7,193 bases of DNA from Bifidobacterium sp. UBA6881 (GTDB lineage: Bacteria; Actinomycetota; Actinomycetes; Actinomycetales; Bifidobacteriaceae), in the NCBI GenBank assembly GCA_002451435.1, contig DKCF01000031.1, positions 1 through 7,193 of the forward strand, given 5' to 3'. A program made the translations under genes and the position numbers. A model generated the notes under the pieces. It had not been told where the DNA came from and searched no databases. It saw nothing but the letters and a program-made list of their open reading frames with translations. Below are positions 1 through 7,182 of this stretch, piece by piece (positions within the stretch are counted from its first letter, which is position 1; the number at the start of each line of letters is the position of its first letter).

Positions 1-54
1 ACCGACGCGTTCGAGCCTTTCCTGCATGACGGCTACGGCGTGATTCGGCACTGA
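1..54 (+). CDS. 3' end of an unidentified upstream gene (partial)
   Basis: Reading from base 1 gives 17 codons ending TDAFEPFLHDGYGVIRH and a TGA stop at 52-54. The codons fit a high-GC coding frame, and the non-coding leader begins right after it. The stretch is too short to assign a function. It does not look like the end of AtpI, the small protein that often precedes subunit a. From memory, a homoserine acyltransferase gene (metA) may lie upstream of atpB in some bifidobacteria, but nothing in these residues proves that. No terminator with a T-run is visible after the stop, so some read-through into the atp operon is possible. Confidence 0.45.
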   Translation, partial: TDAFEPFLHDGYGVIRH

Positions 55-73
55 GCAAAACGCCAGCGGTGTG

Positions 74-102
74 TAGATATTGTCTAGACGCAGACTGATA
101 AT
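74..102 (+). promoter_or_regulatory. Candidate sigma-70-type promoter of the atp operon
   Basis: TAGATA (74-79) matches four of six -35 consensus positions. GATAAT (97-102) matches five of six -10 positions, and the spacer is the optimal 17 bases. Transcription would start near 109 and leave a leader of about 140 bases before atpB. The spacer contains the 8-base palindrome GTCTAGAC (82-89), which could be a protein site or chance. I found no better -10/-35 pair closer to atpB. This is inferred from consensus only. Confidence 0.3.
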
Positions 103-250
103 CCTATCCAGCCATTCGGAGTCGAATGCGTTTCGTGACTCCGGTCGCGTCGCGCATACTTCGAAGTACGCTTTGGTTGGTAACCAGAACGTCACATTCG
201 ACTTGGCTGCTGGGCTAAACTGGCAGCTGACACAAGAGCAGGAGGCGTGA
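103..250 (+). promoter_or_regulatory. Structured 5' leader of atpB
   Basis: No recognised gene lies here, but four dyads follow one another. CATTCG (113-118) pairs with CGAATG (123-128) around a 4-base loop. TACTTCGAAGTA (157-168) is a perfect palindrome, extended by GC/GC at 154-155 and 170-171 across one mismatch. TGGTT (174-178) pairs with AACCA (182-186). Bases 203-213 pair with 220-230, an 11-bp stem with four G-U pairs and a 6-base loop. None is followed by a T-run, so none is a standard terminator. A 30-codon frame (126-218) crosses the region but has poor codon use. The atpB ribosome site AGGAGG (240-245) lies just after the last stem, 5 bases before the ATG. Confidence 0.35.
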
Positions 251-1060
251 ATGATTGGTGCATTGGGAGAGGGCATGCTGACCATCGCCGATGGTCCGGA
301 AATGCCGAGTATCAATGACTTCCTTCCCGATCCGTTCGTTTTTCAAGGCACGCCGTTCGCCATCAACCGCATCATCCTCGTTCGTATTCTCGCGACCGTC
401 ATCATGTTGCTGGTTCTCGGAATTACGGCGAGCCGTGCAAAGCTCATCCCGGGCCGTTGGCAGGGAGCAGTCGAATGGCTGATCGAATTCGTCCGTGACA
501 ACATCGTCTATCAGGTGATGGGCGAGCTTCGCGGCAAGCGTTACGTGCCGATGATCACCACCGTGTTCTGCACGTTGCTGATCTTCAATCTGTGCGGCAT
601 CATCCCGGGCTTCAACATCGCGGCAAGCGCGTCCATCACGCTGCCGCTGGTGTTCGCCATGTGGTGCTTCTGCCAATACTGGATTGCAGGCATCCGCGAG
701 AAGGGCCTTGGCCACTTCCTGAGGGACGAGATCTTCCCGAAGGGCGTGCCTGCTCCGATCTACATTCTGCTGTCCCCGATTCAGCTGCTTGAGCTGCTGA
801 TTATCCGTCCGTTCTCGTTGACGATCCGTCTGTTCGCCAACATGGTTTCGGGCCACTTGATTCTTGCGCTGTGCCTTTCGGCCACGCAGTTCTTCCTTAT
901 TGATGTGGTGAACAAGATCATGATGCCGTTCGGCATCATCACCTTCGCAGCTGGCATGTTCATGTTCCTGTTCGAGGCGCTGGTCGCCTGCCTGCAGGCA
1001 TACATCTTCGCCATCCTGACCACCGCGTACATCAATATGAGCTATCCGGAGATCGACTGA
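251..1060 (+). CDS. atpB: F1Fo-ATP synthase subunit a (proton channel)
   Basis: This is a 269-residue integral membrane protein of the Fo sector. It forms the proton half-channels against the c-ring. The family hallmark is the segment IRLFANM, whose Arg193 corresponds to the essential E. coli Arg210. Asn197 and Gln249 match E. coli Asn214 and Gln252. His202 and Glu242 occupy the places of E. coli Glu219 and His245, a reciprocal swap. Hydrophobic stretches lie at about 39-60, 100-125, 127-147, 168-190, 195-222 and 226-260, after a polar N-terminal stretch of about 38 residues. The start at 251 is fixed by AGGAGG at 240-245, 5 bases upstream. A later Met at residue 9 has no comparable site. This is the first gene of the operon, and no atpI lies before it. 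Confidence 0.97.
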   Translation: MIGALGEGMLTIADGPEMPSINDFLPDPFVFQGTPFAINRIILVRILATVIMLLVLGITASRAKLIPGRWQGAVEWLIEFVRDNIVYQVMGELRGKRYVPMITTVFCTLLIFNLCGIIPGFNIAASASITLPLVFAMWCFCQYWIAGIREKGLGHFLRDEIFPKGVPAPIYILLSPIQLLELLIIRPFSLTIRLFANMVSGHLILALCLSATQFFLIDVVNKIMMPFGIITFAAGMFMFLFEALVACLQAYIFAILTTAYINMSYPEID

Positions 1061-1075
1061 CCACCGGCTTTTTAA

Positions 1076-1099
1076 TTGTTGCTTCTTGTCAAGCAATAA
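1076..1099 (+). promoter_or_regulatory. Intercistronic stem-loop ahead of atpE
   Basis: TTGTTGCTT (1076-1084) can pair with AAGCAATAA (1091-1099). This makes a 9-bp stem with one G-U pair and a 6-base loop. It is preceded by the T-rich run CTTTTTAATTG and followed by AAAGGA (1104-1109), the atpE ribosome site, 7 bases before the ATG. The T-run lies upstream of the stem, so it is not an intrinsic terminator. Its position suggests a role in mRNA processing, stability or translation of the abundant c subunit. That role is an inference. Confidence 0.4.
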
Positions 1100-1116
1100 C
1101 CAGAAAGGAAACAATC

Positions 1117-1344
1117 ATGGATATCGTTACCCTCGCTGAGGTTGCCGGCAACCTGAACGTCGTTGGCTACGGCCTCGCTGCCATCGGCCCTGGCATCGGT
1201 CTGGGCATCCTGATCGGCAAGACCATCGAAGGCACCGCTCGTCAGCCTGAGCTCGGCAGCCGTCTGCAGACCCTCATGTTCCTGGGTCTGGCATTCGTCG
1301 AGGTGCTGGCACTGCTCGGCTTCGTGCTCGCCTTCATCAAGTAA
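1117..1344 (+). CDS. atpE: F1Fo-ATP synthase subunit c (rotor ring proteolipid)
   Basis: This 75-residue hairpin of two membrane helices assembles into the rotating c-ring. Helix 1 carries the glycine-rich packing motif (AAIGPGIGLG, residues 21-30), with Pro25 inside it. The polar loop ARQPEL (41-46) contacts gamma and epsilon. Helix 2 carries the proton-binding carboxylate Glu62 in AFVEVLAL. Sodium-binding rings such as that of Ilyobacter tartaricus have a Gln 33 residues before this Glu and a Thr or Ser close after it. Here those places hold Leu29 and hydrophobic residues, so coupling to protons is expected. The length is normal for the family. AAAGGA at 1104-1109 serves as ribosome site. 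A 5-bp stem spans the stop codon (TCAAG 1337-1341 with CTTGA 1347-1351), of doubtful meaning. Confidence 0.97.
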   Translation: MDIVTLAEVAGNLNVVGYGLAAIGPGIGLGILIGKTIEGTARQPELGSRLQTLMFLGLAFVEVLALLGFVLAFIK

Positions 1345-1400
1345 GACTTGAGCCAAGGTAACACCGAAGACGCAAACGAACGTGAAAGGAGGAAGACACT

Positions 1401-1922
1401 ATGGTGACCGCAGCTAGCGAGATGGAACTGTTCCTTCCGAAAAGCTACGACATTTTCTGGTCGTTGGTCATTCTGATCATCGTCGCCGTGTTCTTCTACA
1501 AGTTCTTCCTGCCGAAGTTCCAGGCTGTGTTCGATGAGCGCGCCGCCAAGATCGAGGGTGGCATCGCCAAGGCCGAGAAGGCCCAGAAGGACGCTGACGA
1601 GGCCAAGGCGAAGTACGAGGCTCAGCTGAGCACCGCACGCGTCGAGGCATCCAAGATTCGCGACGACGCCCGCACCGAGGCATCCCGCATCATCGCCGAC
1701 GCACGCACCCGTGCCGAAAGCGATGCCGCGCAGATCACCGCCACCGCGCAGCGTTCCATCGAATCGCAGCAGCAGCAGGCTCTGGTGAGCCTGAAGGGCG
1801 AGGTCGGCGTGCTGGCAACGGCACTGGCCGGCAAGATCCTCGGCAACAAGCTGAACGATGATGATGTGCAGTCGTCGATGATCGACCAGATGATCAACGA
1901 TCTGGACAGCGACAAGAAGTGA
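1401..1922 (+). CDS. atpF: F1Fo-ATP synthase subunit b (peripheral stalk)
   Basis: This 173-residue protein forms the stator stalk that keeps the alpha3beta3 head from turning with the rotor. A single membrane helix lies at about residues 18-37, with aromatic and basic residues at its cytoplasmic edge (YKFFLPKF). A long charged coiled-coil follows (about 43-125), rich in Ala, Glu, Lys and Arg. The C-terminal segment (about 126-170, VGVLATALAGKILGNKL) is the part that binds delta in this family. There is only one b gene in the window, so a b2 homodimer is expected, unlike mycobacteria, where one copy is fused to delta. The start at 1401 has a strong site, AAAGGAGG (1385-1392), 8 bases upstream. 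Confidence 0.96.
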   Translation: MVTAASEMELFLPKSYDIFWSLVILIIVAVFFYKFFLPKFQAVFDERAAKIEGGIAKAEKAQKDADEAKAKYEAQLSTARVEASKIRDDARTEASRIIADARTRAESDAAQITATAQRSIESQQQQALVSLKGEVGVLATALAGKILGNKLNDDDVQSSMIDQMINDLDSDKK

Positions 1923-1951
1923 TCGAAACCTTCAAGAAAGGGAGGTGACCA

Positions 1952-2779
1952 ATGCGAGGAGAAGCATCGCGTATCGCGGATCGCGTTTCGCGTGACTCGC
2001 TGGCCCCCAAGCTGCGTGAGAGCGGCGAGGACGCTTGGCGCATCGGGAACGAACTGTTTCTGATCACCAACGTGCTCGACCACAATGTCCAGCTGGAACG
2101 TGCCCTCACCGACCCGTCGCGCCCAGTCGAAGACAAGGTCGCGGTGGTCAAGGCCCTCGTCGGGGACCAGGCCCATCCGCTCACGATGGAGATCATGGCC
2201 GACCTGGTGTCCCGCCGCTGGAGCCGCGTGACCGATATCGCCAACGCCGTGGAGGACTTCGGCGTTGACGGCATGATGTACTACGCGGACCACACGAACA
2301 CCACTCTGCAGGTCTCCGTCGAGCTTGCGGAGCTGCATTCCGCACTGCTCAACCTTCCGGTCGTACGTTCCAAGCTGTATGACGATTCCGTCCCCGCCGA
2401 AGCCCGCATCAAGCTGCTCAACAGCCTGATCGGCAACACGGACTTCACCAAGGTGACGAAGCGTCTGGCCGAACACGCGACCTGCAATCTGCGCAATCGT
2501 CGTTATCTGCAGACCATCCAGTGGCTGATCAACAAATTCTCCCGTCATATGGGCGAATCGATGGTCACCGTGACCACGGCAAAGCCGCTGACCGGCGAGC
2601 AGATCGACAAGCTCACCGCCATCTATTCGAAGAAGACCGGCCATCCGGTGCATATCAACTCCGTGGTCGATCCGACCGTTCTGGGTGGCATGCGCGTTCA
2701 GGTTGGCGACGAGGTCACCGACAATACGGTGGTCGCACAGCTGCAGCATCTTCAGCGCACGGTGAAGGCAACCGCCTGA
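1952..2779 (+). CDS. atpH: F1Fo-ATP synthase delta subunit, long actinobacterial form
   Basis: Delta joins the peripheral stalk to the top of the F1 head. At 275 residues this is about 100 longer than E. coli delta (177). The extra length comes from what looks like a duplicated helical domain. Residues 34-104 and 124-196 share the pattern of a Leu-rich helix, a short acidic or Pro-containing turn, then K(V/I)..(V/L)..L(V/I)G (LERALTDPSRPVEDK against VRSKLYDDSVPAEAR). The C-terminal domain has the family signature DPTVLGGMRVQVGDEVTDNT (240-259). The start at 1952 is well fixed by GGGAGGTGA (1940-1948), almost a full match to the 16S rRNA tail. The gene starts 29 bases after atpF. Long delta subunits are usual in actinobacteria. 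Confidence 0.95.
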   Translation: MRGEASRIADRVSRDSLAPKLRESGEDAWRIGNELFLITNVLDHNVQLERALTDPSRPVEDKVAVVKALVGDQAHPLTMEIMADLVSRRWSRVTDIANAVEDFGVDGMMYYADHTNTTLQVSVELAELHSALLNLPVVRSKLYDDSVPAEARIKLLNSLIGNTDFTKVTKRLAEHATCNLRNRRYLQTIQWLINKFSRHMGESMVTVTTAKPLTGEQIDKLTAIYSKKTGHPVHINSVVDPTVLGGMRVQVGDEVTDNTVVAQLQHLQRTVKATA

Positions 2780-2781
2780 CG

Positions 2782-2850
2782 GTTCGCCGCACGGTGAACA
2801 AGCCTGAAACAAGACTTGACTGAATTTATAAACAACAATAAGGAGTGATC
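2782..2850 (+). promoter_or_regulatory. Hairpin and A/T-rich leader ahead of atpA
   Basis: GTTCGCC (2782-2788) pairs with GGTGAAC (2793-2799) around a GCAC loop, with one G-U pair. The stretch at 2803-2840 is then strikingly A/T-rich for this operon and ends in the ribosome site AAGGAGTGAT (2840-2849). There is no T-run after the hairpin. CTGAAA (2804-2809) and TATAAA (2827-2832) are 17 bases apart and resemble a promoter, but transcription would start at about the ribosome site, which makes it doubtful. A more likely reading is an unstructured leader that favours alpha translation. Confidence 0.35.
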
Positions 2851-4479
2851 ATGGCAGAACTTACCATTGATCCCACCACGATACGCAAGGCGCTCGATGA
2901 TTTCGTCGAGTCGTACAAGCCGTCGGATAACCCAACCCAGGAGGTTGGTTATGTGGCGACCGCTGGCGACGGCATTGCGCACGTGACGGGACTGCCTGGT
3001 TGCATGGCCAATGAGCTGCTGACCTTCGAAGACGGCACGCTTGGCCTGGCGTTCAACCTTGACGCCCGCGAGATCGGCGTGGTTATCCTCGGCGACTTCG
3101 CAGGAATCGAGGAAGGCCAGGAAGTGCGTCGTACCGGCGAAGTGCTCTCCGTGCCCGTCGGCGACGGCTACCTTGGCCGCGTCGTGGACCCGCTAGGCAA
3201 CCCGATTGACGGTCTTGGCGCGATCAAGACCGAAGGCCGTCGTATCCTCGAAGCCCAGGCTCCGGACGTTATGCATCGTCACCCGGTTGACGAGCCAATG
3301 TCCACCGGTCTGAAGGCAATCGACGCGATGACCCCTATCGGTCGTGGCCAGCGCCAGCTCATCATTGGCGATCGCCAGACCGGTAAGACCGCTATCGCAA
3401 TCGATACGATCATCAACCAGAAGCGCAATTGGGAATCCGGAGACCCGAAGAAGCAGGTCCGCTGCATCTACGTGGCCGTCGGTCAGAAGGGCTCCACCAT
3501 CGCATCGGTGAAGCAGTCCCTGGAAGAAGCCGGCGCCATGGAGTACACCACCATCGTGGCCTCCCCGGCTTCCGATTCCGCAGGCTTCAAGTACATCGCA
3601 CCGTACACCGGTTCCGCCATCGGACAGCACTGGATGTACCACGGCAAGCACGTGCTCATCGTCTTCGACGACCTGTCGAAGCAGGCTGAGGCCTACCGTT
3701 CGATTTCCCTGCTGCTGCGTCGTCCGCCGGGACGTGAAGCGTACCCGGGCGATGTGTTCTATCTGCACTCCCGTCTGCTGGAACGTTGCGCCAAGGTTTC
3801 CGATGACCTCGGCGGCGGCTCGATGACCGGTCTTCCGATCGTCGAGACCAAGGCGAACGATGTGTCCGCCTACATTCCGACCAACGTGATCTCCATCACC
3901 GATGGCCAGATCTTCCTGCAGTCCGACCTGTTCAACGCGAACCAGCGTCCGGCCGTGGACGTCGGCATCTCCGTGTCCCGAGTCGGTGGCGCAGCCCAGA
4001 CCAAGGCTCTGAAGAAGGTCTCCGGCACGCTGAAGATCTCCTTGGCCCAGTACCGTTCGCTGGAATCCTTCGCCATGTTCGCCTCCGATCTGGATGCGGC
4101 TTCGAAGGCTCAGCTGAACCGTGGTTCGCACCTGACCGAGCTGCTGAAGCAGCCGCAGTTCTCGCCGTACTCGATGGAACAGGAAGTCGTCTCCGTGTGG
4201 GCCGGTACCCACGGCAAGATGGACGACCTGCCGCTGAGCGACGTGCTGCCGTTCGAGAAGGGCATGCTGGACTACCTGGAGCACAACACCGACATTCTCA
4301 AGACCATCCGCGAGACCGAAGACTTCACCGCCGACACCGAGGCTGCCCTCGACAAGGCCGTGGAAGCGTTCCGTCAGACTTACGTCACCAGCGCGGGCAA
4401 GCCGCTGGTCGACAAGAAGCCCGACACCAAGGACGCCGCTCCGGTCGAGCAGGAAAAGATCGTCGCAGGAGAGAAGTGA
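2851..4479 (+). CDS. atpA: F1Fo-ATP synthase alpha subunit
   Basis: Alpha forms three of the six head subunits. It binds nucleotide at non-catalytic sites and lends its arginine finger to the catalytic sites on beta. Walker A is GDRQTGKT (173-180). Walker B is VLIVFDD, with Asp273. The ATP synthase signature PAVDVGISVS is at 367-376, followed by Arg377, equivalent to E. coli Arg376. Numbering is for the 542-residue protein starting at ATG 2851. A GTG two codons upstream (2845) lies inside the ribosome site AAGGAG (2840-2845), so I reject it as start. The protein ends in a charged tail of about 30 residues (511-542) that E. coli alpha lacks. Actinobacterial alpha subunits commonly have such tails. 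It is followed after 3 bases by atpG. Confidence 0.97.
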   Translation: MAELTIDPTTIRKALDDFVESYKPSDNPTQEVGYVATAGDGIAHVTGLPGCMANELLTFEDGTLGLAFNLDAREIGVVILGDFAGIEEGQEVRRTGEVLSVPVGDGYLGRVVDPLGNPIDGLGAIKTEGRRILEAQAPDVMHRHPVDEPMSTGLKAIDAMTPIGRGQRQLIIGDRQTGKTAIAIDTIINQKRNWESGDPKKQVRCIYVAVGQKGSTIASVKQSLEEAGAMEYTTIVASPASDSAGFKYIAPYTGSAIGQHWMYHGKHVLIVFDDLSKQAEAYRSISLLLRRPPGREAYPGDVFYLHSRLLERCAKVSDDLGGGSMTGLPIVETKANDVSAYIPTNVISITDGQIFLQSDLFNANQRPAVDVGISVSRVGGAAQTKALKKVSGTLKISLAQYRSLESFAMFASDLDAASKAQLNRGSHLTELLKQPQFSPYSMEQEVVSVWAGTHGKMDDLPLSDVLPFEKGMLDYLEHNTDILKTIRETEDFTADTEAALDKAVEAFRQTYVTSAGKPLVDKKPDTKDAAPVEQEKIVAGEK

Positions 4480-4482
4480 TCC

Positions 4483-5406
4483 ATGGGCTCGCAACTCGCA
4501 TTGAAATCTAGGATCGCCTCCACCGCGTCGCTGGAGAAAATCTTCAACGCGCAGGAGATGATCGCGTCTTCGCACATCGCCAAGGCACGTGACGTGGCCT
4601 TGAACGCGAAGCCGTATACCGATGCGATTTTCGACGCCGTGCAAGCGCTGGTGGCCCATTCCCATATCGACCATCCGATCGTGAAGAAGAAGGACGAGGA
4701 CAACCCTCGCGTGGCTGTCCTCGCCCTTACTTCCGACCGTGGTATGGCGGGTCCGTACACCTCCTCGATCATCCGCGAAACGGAATCGCTGCTGTCCCGC
4801 CTCGATGCGGCAGGCAAGCAGCCGGAACTGTATGTGTATGGTCGTCGCGGTGTGACGTACTACAAGTACCGCAATCGTGATATTGCCGGTACATGGGAAG
4901 GTGACACCGACCAGCCCGGCGTGGAAGTCGCAGAGTCCATCTCGAAGGCATTGTTGGACGCCTACATGAAGCCGGCGGACCAAGGTGGAGTCTCCGAACT
5001 CTACATCGTGTTCACCGAATTCGTGAACATGGTGGTGCAGAAGGTGCGCGTGCTGCGCATGCTGCCGGTCGAGCTCGTGCGTCCGGAACAGCAGACCTCC
5101 GGCCCCGTGTCGGGAGCCGACGCCGATGCGGCGACTCCGCTGTATGCGTTCGAGCCGAGCGTCGACGAGGTGCTTGACGCCATCCTGCCGAAGTACATCC
5201 AGTCCCGTATCCATGAATGCCTGCTCACCGCAGCGGCATCCGAGACTGCAAGCCGGCAGAACGCCATGCATACGGCTACAGATAACGCCCGCAGCCTGAT
5301 CGACGACCTGACCCGCAAGCTCAACGCTTCGCGACAGGCCGCGATTACCCAGGAACTTACCGAAATCATCGGCAGCGCCGACGCGCTGAACAAGAAGGAA
5401 GAGTAG
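4483..5406 (+). CDS. atpG: F1Fo-ATP synthase gamma subunit (central rotor shaft)
   Basis: Gamma is the coiled-coil shaft that turns inside the alpha3beta3 head. The N-terminal helix (KSRIASTASLEKIFNAQEMI, 8-27) and C-terminal helix (about 256-298, with ATDNARSLIDDLTRKLNASR and then QAAITQELTEIIG) are the conserved parts that form the shaft. The globular Rossmann-like middle contains SDRGMAG (84-90), where E. coli has SDRGLCG, and ELYIVFTEF (172-180). At 307 residues it is longer than E. coli gamma (287). The additions include a few residues before ELYIVF and a lysine/glutamate tail. The start at 4483 follows atpA by 3 bases, with AGGAGA (4467-4472) inside the end of atpA as a somewhat distant ribosome site. 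Coupling to atpA translation is likely. Confidence 0.96.
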   Translation: MGSQLALKSRIASTASLEKIFNAQEMIASSHIAKARDVALNAKPYTDAIFDAVQALVAHSHIDHPIVKKKDEDNPRVAVLALTSDRGMAGPYTSSIIRETESLLSRLDAAGKQPELYVYGRRGVTYYKYRNRDIAGTWEGDTDQPGVEVAESISKALLDAYMKPADQGGVSELYIVFTEFVNMVVQKVRVLRMLPVELVRPEQQTSGPVSGADADAATPLYAFEPSVDEVLDAILPKYIQSRIHECLLTAAASETASRQNAMHTATDNARSLIDDLTRKLNASRQAAITQELTEIIGSADALNKKEE

Positions 5407-5414
5407 GAACGCAT

Positions 5415-6898
<1,484 letters not shown>

Positions 6899-6899
<1 letters not shown>

Positions 6900-7177
6900 T
6901 GGCCGGATCGACAATGCAGGTGAACATCGTCGCCGCTGACCACCCTGTGTGGAACGGCACGGCGAAGTCCGTCACCATTCCGGCCTCCGAGGGCGGAATG
7001 GGCATCCTGCCCGACCACGAGCCTGTGCTGACCGTGATCAAGGAGGGAACCATCGTCGTGGTGGATCCCGAAGGCGAACGTCTCTCGTTTGATGTGACCG
7101 ACGGCTTCATTTCCTTCGATTCGAACAAGCTCACCGTTGCGGTCGAGCGTGGACGCAACGTCAAGCGCGCCGAATAA
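6899..7177 (+). CDS. atpC: F1Fo-ATP synthase epsilon subunit, short form without C-terminal helices
   Basis: Epsilon binds gamma and the c-ring at the foot of the rotor. The protein has 92 residues. It shows the N-terminal beta-sandwich with the family motif EGGMGILPDHEPVLT (31-45) and ends at VERGRNVKRAE, about where the E. coli protein (139 aa) begins its two inhibitory C-terminal helices. That helical domain is absent. I chose the ATG at 6899-6901, which overlaps the atpD stop TGA (6897-6899) by one base and implies translational coupling. AAGGA (6882-6886) lies 12 bases upstream. A GTG 11 codons earlier (6866) would lie deep inside atpD, and an ATG at 6914 is a possible shorter start. This is the last gene visible in the operon. 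Confidence 0.93.
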
Positions 7178-7182
7178 TTCGG
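7170..7182 (+). repeat. Palindrome across the atpC stop codon
   Basis: CCGAAT A ATTCGG is a perfect 13-base inverted repeat that contains the TAA stop (7175-7177). As RNA it could form a 5-bp stem with a 3-base loop. The bases that follow (TTCCGTTATTG) are moderately T-rich but are not a clean T-run, and the window ends 11 bases later. It could be part of a weak terminator or nothing. I cannot decide from the visible sequence. Confidence 0.25.

Noticed and set aside
113..128. The CATTCG/CGAATG hairpin as a terminator of the upstream gene.
   Set aside because: The stem is followed by CGTTTCGTG, not a T-run, and it is short.
1117..1344. A sodium-coupled c-ring.
   Set aside because: Leu29 replaces the Gln typical of sodium rings, and no Ser or Thr follows Glu62 closely, so proton coupling is the better reading.
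1622..2812. A 396-codon minus-strand frame opposite atpF and atpH, and a 299-codon one at 215-1114 opposite atpB.
   Set aside because: Both are low-complexity antisense translations with no known motif. The + strand genes there are certain.
2816..2844. TTGACT at 2816-2821 as a -35 box for an atpA promoter.
   Set aside because: At 17 bases downstream (2839-2844) there is only TAAGGA, which is the ribosome site. TATAAA at 2827 is far too close to pair with it.
2845..2850. GTG at 2845 as the start of atpA, adding two residues.
   Set aside because: The GTG begins within the ribosome site AAGGAG (2840-2845). The ATG at 2851 has the proper 5-base spacing.
3193..5271. A 692-codon open frame on the minus strand across atpA and atpG.
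   Set aside because: It lies opposite two certain genes. Its translation is rich in Arg, His, Gly and Val with no recognisable domain, as expected for the antisense of GC-rich codons. It has no ribosome site I could identify.
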